In this document: in pieces, positions 47,097 through 57,916 of the stretch
Layout of the letters: the number at the start of each line of letters is the position of its first letter
Numbering within the stretch: position 1 is the first letter of the stretch
Source: Imbricaverruca yamaguchii
Taxonomy: Eukaryota > Arthropoda > Thecostraca > Neoverrucidae
Reading direction: 5' to 3'
NCBI GenBank assembly: GCA_034440575.1
Contig: JAOTOL010001644.1
Location: forward strand, 3,816,160-3,880,159
DNA length: 64,000 bases
Position numbers and translations under genes: made by a program
Notes under the pieces: generated by a model
Told to the model about the DNA's origin: nothing
Database searches by the model: none
The model's input: the letters and a program-made list of their open reading frames with translations, nothing else

Positions 47097-50000
47097 ATGG
47101 CCAAAACTTCTGGTGAGCAGGCACATCGCTCATCTCACCTGAAACAACAAAACAAGCAACATAAAACTGGGAAGCATAGGAGCAACAGATCCTTGGATAA
47201 CATTCACAAAGGTTTGTTATTACTTCTCAAACTTGGTTTTCATTGGAGTCAGTTGGATTCCAGCTTTTAATGGGCCATTAAGCATGTGTGCTCTTTAATA
47301 TTGTACTGGTATGTAATCTACAAGTGTATGCCATTTTTAGTCTGTTTCATATAGAGTTACTCCTTGCCACACTTGGTTTGTAAGCTGCTAGCCTTGCCAA
47401 GCTTCTTTATTGTCACAAAGAACTCTTTCAGAATATGATCCAGATCTTGATTTGATAGCACTGTGATGTTCTTGTCCTTGAATCTAAGATGTGGAAAATA
47501 TGTCTACCCCATATTTTGTCGCATTTTGGGTGTTGGATTGACTCCAGTCATGTAATCAGTTTCAATATCAGCTGCAGGCAGCAAATGACATTTTGGTAGG
47601 AAGTTGCTAGGACTGCCCATGATTCCACATACGAGGCAGAATTAAATGTGAAGTAATCAGAAGTCCAGTAAGCTTGTGTAGCAAATGAAATAAAATGCTT
47701 TGTTTCCATGGTACTGAGTAGTAATAAAAAAGTAAGCAATGGTACTGTATGACCACTGTGTCACCATGGGGCAATGGTTTGGAACATTAACCACCTAATT
47801 GAATTGCAATAATCATATTGATAACAGGTTATTTTATAATGATTAACAAGTGTCTGAATTGTGATATATTGACTTTCTGCCACACAGACATTAAAGCATA
47901 AATATTCCACGATACAAGTAATGACCGCTTTTTTCCAATGGTACAAAACCTGCATAGGTCAGATGTCAGACCAATGACAGTTGATGTCTGATGGCTCCCA
48001 GGCAGGGTGCAGCTGAAGGTGCTCAGCCGACGGAGGCCGCGGGACCAGAGGCGACATGAGCGCCGCCTGCTGGCGCGGCAGCTGCGCGCCAACAAGCGCC
48101 AGGAGGCGACGAGTCGGCAGCGCGCGCTGGGCACGGCCGGCACACCGCCGTTCCTGGTGGCGCTAGTGTCGCTGCACAGCGATGTCACCGCCGAGCAGGC
48201 GCTCAGTCAGCTGACTGGTGGCGAGACCGACATGACGACTACGAGGTCACCACAGGGTGTCACCCACATCAGGTGGGAGTGGTGATGTCACCCACATCAG
48301 GTGGAAGTGGTGATGTCGCCCACATCAGGTGGGAGTGGTGATGTCACCCACATCAGGTTGGAGTGGTGGTCACAGGATGTACCCCACACAAGTTAGTTTG
48401 TTATGTTGGCTTCAGGGCAAATCAACCATGTTGGTCATATAGCTCCAATCTATCACCCATATGAGATGGGAGTATGGCAGTGATACATTTTTCGTCAAAT
48501 ATGTTGGAATATACCACTTTCTGAATGCTCAATCGACATCATTCTCCAAAAAGTAGCAACATCTTACTCCTTGGAATCTACACCATCAGCTTGAAATGCC
48601 TGCACTATTGGCTCGAATTTGAGTCTGAGGCATCAAAAGCATTTTAAATGGCACTAATTCCATGACAAATTTCGACATCCTACTGTGCTCGTTCCTAAAT
48701 CTCACCTAACGAAAAGCCATTATTTTGACCCTGGAGTTTGGTCATGGGACGTCGCCCACATCAGGTGGGAGTGGTGATCATTGGATATCACCCACCTCAG
48801 GTGGGAGTGGTGATCATTGGAAGTCACCCACCTCAGGTGGGAGTGGTGATCACAGGGTATTACCCACATGACGTACGAGCAGTGAAAGTGTTTCATCATG
48901 ACATGATCTGACCTGTCTACCATCTGTGTCAGGGTGCTACATGACCGACTCAGTTGTTGCACCCCTAAACTCCAATAACAACTGTTTGCTGCCAGTGTAC
49001 CCAGACTGGAGAGGTGGCTGGTGGTGCTGTGTCCAGCTGGTGGTGACCTGATATGATCTGACCTGTCTACTGTCAGTGTACCAAGATTGAAGAGGTGGTT
49101 GGCAGTGTTGTTTCCAGCTGGTGGTGACCTGACCTGTCTGTGGTTAGTGTACCCAGGCCGAAAAGATGACTGATGGTGTTGTTTCTGGCTGGTAGTGACC
49201 TGACATGACCTGACCTGTCTGTCATCAGTGCACCCAGACTGAAAGGGTGGCTGATGATGACCTGACCTGTCTACCATCAGTGTACTGAGACTGAAGAGGC
49301 AGCTGGTGGTGCTGTGTCCGCCGGGCAGTGACCTAACCCCCGACCTGACCTGACCCGTCTGCCGTCAGTGTACCCAGACTGAAGAGGCGGCTGGCGGTGC
49401 TGTGTCCGCCCGGCGGTGACCTGTACGCGGTGCTGGATGCCGCCAAGGTGGCCGACTGTGTGGTGTTCCTGCTGGGACCGGACGGCGCCGACGAGCCGGG
49501 CACACGACTTGTGTCGGCCGTGTTCGCACACGGCGTCTCCTCCAGCGTGCACGCTGTGATGGGCCTGGAGCAGCTCGGTGTCAAGGTAACTCGATGCATG
49601 ACCGGAAGAGGCTGTGGTTTCTTACCTAAGGCTCAGGACTACTGCAGTGGCACGCAAGTATTTACTGGCTTGAAACAATTTGACGGGGATAAGTTGTCTG
49701 GGAATAAGTTGCTTGTCTCAATCAAAAGATTGTGGGTTCGAGTCTCTCCAGTGTGTCGCTACTCTTCGCCCGCGACCAATCGGCGTGAGAGATTGGCGAC
49801 GCTACATGGCTCAATGGTCGATGTGTCGTAAAGCCAAGGACCAACCAAACAGCTTGCTATTGTCTCACTGTATGCGATGTTGCCTCTGTTCCTACCATTC
49901 ATGGCAGTTTTTTTTTACCGCCAACAGTTGAAGCTTGATACCACGAATCTTTCAACCTTGTACTCTCTGACATTTCCTTGTGGAGGGTACTTGATGATTC

Positions 50001-53000
50001 CGTGAATCTAATCGTCACAACTACGCTCTGTTAGGTAACATTCCAGCAGTCTTGGGCTGGACCAGCTTAACGCCAAGCTAGCTATGCTACGATGCCCTAT
50101 ATCATTTTCACACACCGTACCAGGACAGGACCAGCTCACAGTTAAGGTCACTATGGTCCACCCCGCGCTCTTGTTGCAGCGTCAGAGCGAGGCTAAGAGG
50201 ACGATTCAGAAGCAGCTGGAGCGGTGGTTCAGCGGTCGCGACAGTCGCCTGCACGTGCTGTCGTCTGCGTCCGACGTGTCGGCGCTGCTGCACCACGTCA
50301 TCAACGGCAAGCTGCGGCACCTCACCTTCCGCGAGCGGCGGCCCCACCTGCTCGCCGAGAAACTCCAGTTCACGCCCGACCCTGAACAGGTGAGGTGCCG
50401 CACTGCAGGGGCTTCAGGCGCTGTGGGGCTAACAGGAGCTGGGTCACGCTGGTGATTGTCCACGCCACTGGGGCTGGTTAAGGTTTGTGCCATGCTGGCA
50501 GCTGGGGAGTGCACACGAATGTTGACATCAACTCGACGAAGGTTAATGGGCGCCAAGTGACCGTGTAGTCGGCGTGCTCTTCAGCCCAATTAAGCAAGCA
50601 ATCGACGAAGGTTAGCGAATGACTTGTGCTGATTGTGTATTAGCAGGTCATGACTCGTCATACCCATTTTTCCCTGACAGGTTCTGCAGTTGTGACTGTC
50701 ATTTGTGGGTTACTTACTGTACGTGCTAGGTTAGGAGTTGTGTGGTCCAATGCATTTCTCTTGTTCATGTTTCATTTTACATTGCACTATTTTAATTGAA
50801 CAACATGAGGTTTATGTGAAAGAAGATGTTTTATCATGTACACTATTAGGGCAATTCGTCATTTTCGTATCCAGCAGGAGTTAAACTACCTTGTTTGAAA
50901 TAACCTCGTTTGGTATGTGACATGCACTAGACATTCTGGATCTGAAATATGTTGTGGACCCCCACTTGTGAAGGAAGCAGGAGGAGAGGTCTCCATGAGC
51001 GATTCACACCTGTCATTTATGACTGTTCTATGACCATATTTGCTCATCTCTTGTTCCACTGGTGTCAGTTTTCAAAGGTTTTTGCACCTCTGTGCACTCC
51101 CCCCCCCCCCATTGGTTCATTTTGCCATCTTTCTATTCTTTGCCTTCTTCCCGAATAAGCCTGCACGACATAGTACGGTTTTCGCAGCTTTAGATTGCTG
51201 ATTATCTGTTTCAGATGCATACAGTACTCTGCGATGTCGCTGGAGCACGGTGCTACTGTGTATGTTCGGATACCTGCTGGTGCAGTGCGGTGTTCTCGGT
51301 GTTGCCGGCCGTTTCAGGCGGGCTACGGTGCCCTGAGTGTGTCGGGATACCTGCTGTTTCAGGCGGGCTACGGTACCCTGAGTGTGTCGGGGTACCTGTT
51401 GTTTCAGGCAGGCTATGGTACCCTGAGGGTGTCGGGGTACCTTCTGTTTCAGGTGGGTTAAGTGTTGTGGTACCTGCTGTTTCAGGCGGGCTACGGTACC
51501 CTGATTGTGTCGGGGTACCTGTTGTTTCAGGTGGGTTAAGTGTTGTGGTACCTGTTGTTTCAGGCGGGCTACGGTACCCTGAGTGTGTCGGGGTACCTGC
51601 GCGGCCGGCGGCCACTCTCAGCCAGTCGCCTGGTGCACGTGTGTGGCTGGGGTGACTTCCAGCTGTCGGAGATCACCGGCCCAGCCGACCCGCACCCACT
51701 GGTGTTGCGACAGCGGACGACCACCGACCAGGTCATGACGGAGACGGAGGAGCGCCTGCTGAGCCGGGCCGACCCCGCGCTGCAGGTCAGTGGCGCGGGA
51801 CTGTGGCCGCTGGTGTGATGGGGACTGGCTGCTGGTCTGACTGGGACTGCTAGTCTGACCTGTCCCTACTCTTCGCCCCGACCAATCGGCGTGAGATTGG
51901 CGACGCTACCTGGCTCAACGGTCGATGTGTCGTAAAACCAATAACCAACCTGTCCGCCGGGAGGTTGTGTGCTGTCTGTCCGCCTGGAGTAACTAGTGTG
52001 CTGTCTGTCCGCCAGGAGTCACCAGTGTGCTGTCTGTCCGCCAGTAGTCATCAGTGTGCTGTCGGTCTACTGGGAGTCATCAGTGTGCTGTCTGTCCGCT
52101 GTGAGTCACCAATGTGCTGTCTATACGCTGGGAGTCATCAGTGTGCTGTCTGTCCGCCGGGAGTCACCAGTGCGCTGTCTGTCCGCCAGGAGTCTCTTCA
52201 GTCGGAGAACATGACGAACGAGACCATGGACGGGGACGAGCCGTGGCCCGATGAAGACGTGCTGGCCGACGCCGAGACCCTGAACAGGGTAGCGTGCAGG
52301 AAGAAGGTGCCCCGGGGCATGTCCGAGTACCAGGCGGCCTGGATCATAGACAGCGGTCAGTGGAACATGCTGCCAGCCCTGTGGACATCAGCTGGCTAAT
52401 GGGCGCTGTATGACCGAGGCAGTCGATGCGCCCCTAAGCCCAAATAACCCACCAACCAACGTGTGATGTTGACCTGCCACACTGAGCAATCGGTAAATCA
52501 CTAGAGGGCGGATGTGTGGTCTGCTTTGAGATTGAACTTTGTTGAGAATACCAGTTGTATTCTTGGTATTCTGTTGATGTTGCTGTGTGCGTGCAAAATT
52601 GTGATGTACGGCCTGGATGTAAGGCATATTTCAAGGCTGGATTTGCGCTCTAATCTTGGATGTGGAGAGGACAATTTTGAGGTAATCAAATATAGAGGCT
52701 ATTTTGTTTACATGTAACCTCGGAACCTTTTTTTAAAATGTCTGTCAGCCGTGACCCTGACCCACCGGCAGACGGTGAGGAGGTGGGCGCCAGCGACTCA
52801 GACTCGGACGGCATGTCCTGCGACGACGGCCACCGTGCCGTTCCGGCAGCCGCCGACGACGCCGACTCTGGCTCGGAGGGCTCGGCTGACGCGGACGCGG
52901 CCACCGTCTCGGAGGCGCCCGTCGACGACGACAAGTACGACCGATGCATGGACCTGCACGAAGAGGCAGCCACACTGCGTAGGATCAGAGGTGAGGATCG

Positions 53001-56000
53001 CATTTGACCTGCGCGGTTGGATGTTGCATCTTTCACCGGGAGAAGTGTGTTAAATCTTCCACCTGCACAGATTGGTGTCATCTTTGCTACCTGCAGAGGT
53101 GGATCTGTAAAACAGTATGCTACCACTGGATGAGCGTCATATCTGTAATGTGCAGAGGCGGGTGTCGCATCTGCTATCTGCAGAGCTGGCCATCTGCCAT
53201 CTACAGAGGTAAGCTTCACAACTCGCACCTGGGAGAGGTGACCGTTGCATCGTCTACTGGCAGAAGTGCTGGTGGTGAAGGTAAATTTGGATCGATCTTT
53301 TTGTATAGCTGCCGAACGATGTCTTATATTTCCTGGCCCCATTGTATAACCCAAAGAGGTGACGTGAGTGGTGTAGTATGTTTTATCGGAGCGTGTTTCC
53401 AGCGCTTATTTTGTGCGAGCCAGTTCCGGTGCTGTCATGGTCGACAGTACCTCTGCCCCACCCGCCCTGTCAGGGCGGGTGGGGCAGACTCCTCACCAGT
53501 GAGGAGTCAACTCAACTCAACTCCTCACCAGTGAGGAGTCGTGTGACCCGCTGCCCTCTCTCCACCAGAGGAGCGGGATGACGAGCAGTTCCCTGACGAG
53601 GTGGACACACCCAAGGAGACGCCGGCACGGGTGCGCTTCGCCAAGTACCGCGGCCTAGCCTCGTTCCGCGGTTCGCCCTGGGACCCCAAGGAGAACCTGC
53701 CGGCCGACTACGGCCGCTGCTTCCAGTTCGCCAACTTCGAGCGCACCCGCCGCACGGCACTCAGCGAGGAGACTGACGGAGCTCAGGTTGGTGCGGACGG
53801 TATTCAACGAGGAGACAGACGGTACTGCCGGCAGTCTGGTCAGCTCACGTGAGCATAAACAGGTAGCGTGGCTGGTGAGGGTGAGCATCTCTCTGTTGAT
53901 AAGTATGATGGTTATAGGTGTGGATTACTCGTGCTCTCGTCTCATTCGTCTCCGGCAACCACCGAACATATTGAGTGATATATGCACACCTGCTACTTCC
54001 ATTACAATGCTGAAATGTTTACGAGCTATTTTTCTGCATTGTTGGTAGCCATTGTGTTATTGGCTAGCTGTGCGTTACCCGTCAGCACACTTGTGATCTG
54101 TACAGCAGGTGTGCCTGTGGTGTACTTTCTGTGTGTCGTTGAGTTGCGTTTGACTGTGTTACACGCTTGAGGTAACCTGCGACCTGTGCACACGTGCCGC
54201 CGCATGTGACCGCTGACCAGGTCACCACTGACCACCAGCCCGGGTCGTACGTGACGCTGCGGCTGCTCAACGTGCCGTCTCACCTGTGGCTCAGTCGGCC
54301 GCCGTCGGCGCCGCTCGTGCTGTTCGGCCTGCTGACGCACGAGCAGAAGATGTCCGTGCTGAACGTGGTGCTGCAGCGGCACGCGGCCGGCCACCAGCCG
54401 CCCATCCGCAACAAGCAGCGGCTCGTGTTCCACGTGGGCTTCCGCAGGTTCGCCGCCGCACCAATCTTCAGCTCTCATACCAACGGTGACAAGCACAAGG
54501 CGAGTGTTTGACGGGGGCGCAGACTGCGCTGGATCGGTTGTCTTGTTTTACGATGTGGGTAAAACTGAAGGAAGACAAGGTTGTAAGAGGAAATGCTTAG
54601 CGAAGCGGATTTTGAGTGGCGTGCTGTATTCATCCCTTGCCAATAATTTGGCATGGATCGAGTCCGGTGTCTTCGTTGTTACGGCTACGGAGTTTATGGT
54701 GTGTGAGTGTTGAACTCAGGGTGCTTCCGTTTTCATTACGTACCAAATATTAAATATGCCTGGAAGTTTGATATATGAATCGCCGTTTGCCATTAATGCA
54801 TGCCGTGTGTACAGATCAGCTACACGTGAGTGTACCCATCGTCACTGGATATGACAAAACCTGACATGTGACCGGCACTCGCAGATGGAGAGGTATTTCC
54901 GGGCTGATGGACGGCCCATAGTCGCCACCGTCTTCGCTCCGATCGTGTACGGACCCGCTCCAGTGCTGGTCATGCACGAGGATCGGCTGGGAAACCAGGT
55001 AAACAGCTCAGAAGCTCAGTACGGCACTCACTGTCGCTGACAGTGGCGGGTAGCTGCCCTTAGAAGATCTGGTGGTGCAACGCACGGTTTTGCCACAATT
55101 TGCAAGCAGGTAGAAGGTGAACACGAGTCAGAATCTAATATCTTGCATTGAATCCGGATTTGGGTTGCGATGAGACTGCTGGTGGGTCCTAATGACCTGA
55201 CTGGAAAGGTCTCAAGATGTGGCTGTAGCAGGGTTCGGTGGTGTGACCATGACTGGGTGGTGTTAACTGCAATACTGCGCCGGTTTCAGGAACTGGTTGG
55301 CACGGGCTCGGTGCTGTCCGTTAATCCGGACCGAGTCGTCACCAAGCGTGTGGTGCTCAGCGGACATCCGTTCAAGATCAACAAACGGTCGGCAGTCTCC
55401 CGGTGGGTGGCTTGGATGCAGGAATCGCCAGTTAACGCCAGCAGTTGACGATGACGCTGTGCTATTAATGCTCGGATGTTCCCCTAATAATGAGTTTCTT
55501 CCCTTGGCGGTGTGGGCCGTGACGCAGAGGTTCCCGTGGCCCATGGGGCGTGAACTTCTGCCTGTGGACACTGGCTTATGAAACTAAAGATCTAGACCTT
55601 GGTTGGTGAGAAGATTGAGTATTGAGAAGGGCCACACGCCATGATCGACGCATGGGATGCATCACGTGTATATGCTCAAGATTTTCGGCGGATCCGTTCA
55701 AAGTTTTACACCGGCGCGGATTAGATTACTAGCGACAACAGTTGTCTGAAAGGATTGTACCGCAAGGGTGGATGCCTAGGTGCTATGCATATACGTCTGA
55801 CCCAACCCATCGACTGATATCCGTCTGCCGTGCAGATACATGTTCTTCAACCGGGAAGACATTCTCTGGTTTAAACCCATCGAATTGAGAACAAAGTGCG
55901 GCAGACGCGGCAACATCAAGGAGCCTCTGGGTGAGTCCGAGTCGCGCGTCCCTTCCGTCGGTGTCCGGAGGCGGGCGTTTGCTCGTATCTCGCTGTGTGG

Positions 56001-56529
56001 CGCGACTAACGGTTTGTGCGCTCGTTCCCTCCCATCCTGTGTGTGCACAGCGAGATGACCAGCCGCGCTGTGGTCGGCGTGGGGTATACAGTAGGTCCGC
56101 TTTGGAATGGAGTAGATTCTCTTCGAGTTTAAGGGCGCTTCGACAATAAATTCTCTTCACGTTACTACGTATGGTTTTATGCAAGCATCGAAATCGGTGC
56201 CTGCTTATACTAATATGTCTATCCGACTGCTCATAAACTACCTGTGAAATGCCACGAAGTGATGTATATGTTGGCGATTAAAACGCTTCAGTGTATTTTA
56301 CCCTCATACTAAATTTCCGTCCGCAGGCACGCATGGTCACATGAAGGCAGTGTTTAACGGGCCGCTGAGCTCGCAAGACACCATCATGATGTACCTGTAC
56401 AAGCGGGTGTTCCCTAAGTGGACGTACGACCCGCACGTATCGCCGCCGCCAGCAGCCTACAACCCAGAGCGGGCGGTGCTGCCTACCATCACTGAGGAGG
56501 CACAGGAGGACGTAATGGCGGTCGACTGA
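47097..56529 (+). CDS. TSR1: TSR1, pre-40S ribosome maturation factor, thirteen exons
   Basis: TSR1 is a Bms1-related protein without GTPase activity that holds pre-40S particles in an immature state. Exons: 47097-47211, 48002-48272, 49378-49585, 50180-50389, 51564-51785, 52190-52355, 52772-52990, 53569-53786, 54221 (or 54239)-54499, 54885-54998, 55290-55402, 55836-55930, 56327-56529. All phases agree and the sum is an exact frame of 810 residues, or 804 with the 54239 acceptor (human 804). Seen in order: basic start [49 protein letters not shown] and [10 protein letters not shown]; an acidic Asp/Ser-rich stretch (exon 7); [102 protein letters not shown]. The intron after exon 9 starts with GC. 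Several introns hold arrays built on their own splice sites, plus one SINE and one MITE. Confidence 0.96.
48240..48365. repeat. 28-bp array carrying the TSR1 exon 2 donor
   Basis: Exon 2 ends GTGTCACCCACATCAG, then GTGGGAGTGGTGAT. GTCACCCACATCAGGTGGGA recurs four times, so each unit contains 16 exon bases plus the donor. A second block of the same repeat lies at 48,740-48,875, split off by the MITE insertion. Confidence 0.9.
48478..48733. mobile_element. hAT-like MITE, short form, in TSR1 intron 2
   Basis: Begins CAGTGATACATTTTTCGTCA and ends TTTTGACCCTG, near-inverted ends. Flanks are GAGTATGG and GAGTTTGG, an 8-bp target duplication with one change. The body (CTCAATCGACATCATTCTCC, CATGACAAATTTCGACATCC) matches 58,940-59,344. 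It interrupts the exon 2 donor array. Confidence 0.85.
48740..48875. repeat. Second block of the exon 2 donor array
   Basis: Four more units of CACCCACCTCAGGTGGGAGT plus GGTGATCA, continuing the array after the inserted MITE. Confidence 0.85.
48990..49377. repeat. About 73-bp array carrying the TSR1 exon 3 acceptor and exon start
   Basis: Five decoy units precede the true acceptor. Each contains CAGTGTACCCAG followed by ACTGAAGAGGTGGCTGGTGG and TGCTGTGTCC. The real exon 3 begins ACTGAAGAGGCGGCTGGCGG at 49378, so roughly 47 exon bases are part of the repeating unit. Confidence 0.92.
49682..49850 (+). repeat. tRNA-derived SINE, copy 2, in TSR1 intron 3
   Basis: GATTGTGGGTTCGAGTCTCT holds a clear box B; box A is decayed. 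The body GTCGCTACTCTTCGCCCGCG, ACCAATCGGCGTGAGAGATT, GGCGACGCTACATGGCTCAA and GATGTGTCGTAAAGCC matches copy 1. CCAATC and GATTGG can form a short hairpin. Confidence 0.85.
51305..51563. repeat. 45-bp array carrying the TSR1 exon 5 acceptor and exon start
   Basis: Units read TTTCAG then GCGGGCTACGGTACCCTGAG and TGTGTCGGGGTACCTG; the real exon 5 starts with those same 36 bases at 51564. Two shorter units read TTTCAGGTGGGTTAAGTG, and their TAA closes the frame. Four full decoys are present. Confidence 0.93.
51861..51950 (+). repeat. SINE body fragment, copy 3, in TSR1 intron 5
   Basis: CCCTACTCTTCGCCCCGACC, AATCGGCGTGAGATTGGCGA and CGGTCGATGTGTCGTAAAAC match copies 1 and 2; the tRNA head is missing. 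It abuts the exon 6 acceptor array. Confidence 0.85.
51955..52189. repeat. About 29-bp array carrying the TSR1 exon 6 acceptor
   Basis: Units read GTGTGCTGTCTGTCCGCCAG followed by GAGTCACCA, about eight copies. The true exon 6 begins GAGTCTCTTCAG after the same GTCCGCCAG at 52190. Confidence 0.9.
52985..53215. repeat. Degenerate array resembling the TSR1 exon 7 donor
   Basis: CAGAGGTGAGGATCGCAT at the exon 7 end is echoed by CAGAGGTGGATCTG, CAGAGGCGGGTGTCGCAT and CAGAGGTAAGC further in. The copies are diverged, so the case is weaker than at exons 2, 3, 5 and 6. Confidence 0.5.
53455..53560. repeat. Nested palindromes before TSR1 exon 8
   Basis: CCCCACCCGCCCTGTCAGGGCGGGTGGGG is an inverted repeat with a tiny loop. 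It is followed by two copies of CTCCTCACCAGTGAGGAGTC, itself palindromic. Confidence 0.85.
54500..54884 (+). other. GC-AG intron in TSR1
   Basis: Exon 9 ends ...GACAAGCACAAG and the intron begins GCGAGTGT; it ends CACTCGCAG at 54,884. Joining here gives DKHK then MERYFRADG, in phase and matching TSR1 elsewhere. The nearest GT (four bases on) would break the frame. AAG followed by GCGAGT fits the strong context that GC donors usually need. Confidence 0.85.
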
Positions 56530-57910
56530 CCTGACCCTCCACTGAGGTGGCTTGCTGCCGGCAGTACAACCGATGCTGGGCATTCAAGATGTCATGTCAC
56601 TGCATCAGCGGTGGTGCCGGAAGATCGCTTTAGCTATGAGCGTGGTGCTCATCTGTTGGCGTTGTTGTTGGAGTCGTACGAAATACAGACAGTAATTATG
56701 CCATGTATTTGATGACCTGGTGTACAACAGGTGCCAGTGGTATATCTCAGTGGCTAGCACTCCCGCTTGAATCCACAAAAACCATCGAAGAATACTCTGA
56801 ATCACGTGCACCTGAAAACAATATCATACAACCACGCACCGCTGCGTGTGCGGTACGCCACGTTCACAGCCAGAAGATGAAGGCGGATGGGTCCAGTACC
56901 ACAGGGATAGGCCTCGCCATTTCACAACCCGTGTGAAGTGGGGGTTATTATGCGGAAGTTGGCAGCTGGTAGTCTACACTGACAAGAGTAGGCGACCAAA
57001 CACCAGCGCCGTGGTGGAGGCCCAACCTCATCACCGCGGCCACACGTGACGACCAAAACACGGCATAACGGATCGCCTCCACGATGACTCCCCTCACCTG
57101 TATATTGCAGCAAAGGTGCATCGACAACCATGACGTGTCATATAAAGGTCCACCAGGGAGCATTGGTGAACACCCCGACACGTGCGTGTCACGGTCAGTA
57201 AGGCGGCTACAAGCCGCGCCAACTGTCCGGGGCTGGCACCAGTCGTGGAAACAGTCTGACACCCACAATTGCCTTGGCTTGAATGTCCTAGTGTATGATA
57301 TAGTCCCGTGCCACCCGGAAAACAATGGTGTCGCCGCCTTTGGAAGCGGTGGCAAAGCGCGGGTATCTTGTGAAGATCGACTATACTCGCGCCTGATACA
57401 GCCACGACAGATAACGCCTGTCTTCCAGGCGCGGATACAGCGGCTGCCGACGCACGTGTGCCTATAGTGCGTCGCTGCAGCCACGTTATTAGTCCATGCC
57501 ATCTCTACTTTATGTTGTCAACGTTCCATCTCAAGTTAATCCATTCGATGGACAATATGGTTTTCACCTGTCTTTTTGTTTGGCGGTGGACGGTTTTTTT
57601 TTGCACGCTTCGGCCTCCCCAGCTGGATTGTGTTAGATTTTCGCGTTGAGTGCGGGCCACAACGTGAATCGCGTCACCGCTGATATCTCGGACAGCAGTG
57701 ATTGGGAAGACTTGAATTACCAGGTACTCAATACGGTCAAATCGTTGCAATCACAAACCGCTCGGCGTCGTGGCTGAGGGGGTGTACCGAGCAGCAGCCG
57801 CTCAGCCTCGGAATCTCCACCGATGGAGCGCGTGGTCACGTAACCGACACCACCCTGTCCGCCAGCTGTCGCGCGGCGCTAGTTCCGGTGTGGAGGGGCG
57901 GGGCCGGCCC
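56530..57910. other. Spacer between the convergent TSR1 and LRR/ADPRH genes
   Basis: Holds the two 3' UTRs. The longest frame (184 codons, minus strand, 56,948-57,502) has no recognisable domain and is not called. Confidence 0.5.
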
Positions 57911-57916
57911 GGCCGA

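Noticed and set aside
56948..57502. 184-codon minus-strand frame
   Set aside because: Lies between convergent genes with no domain; chance ORF.
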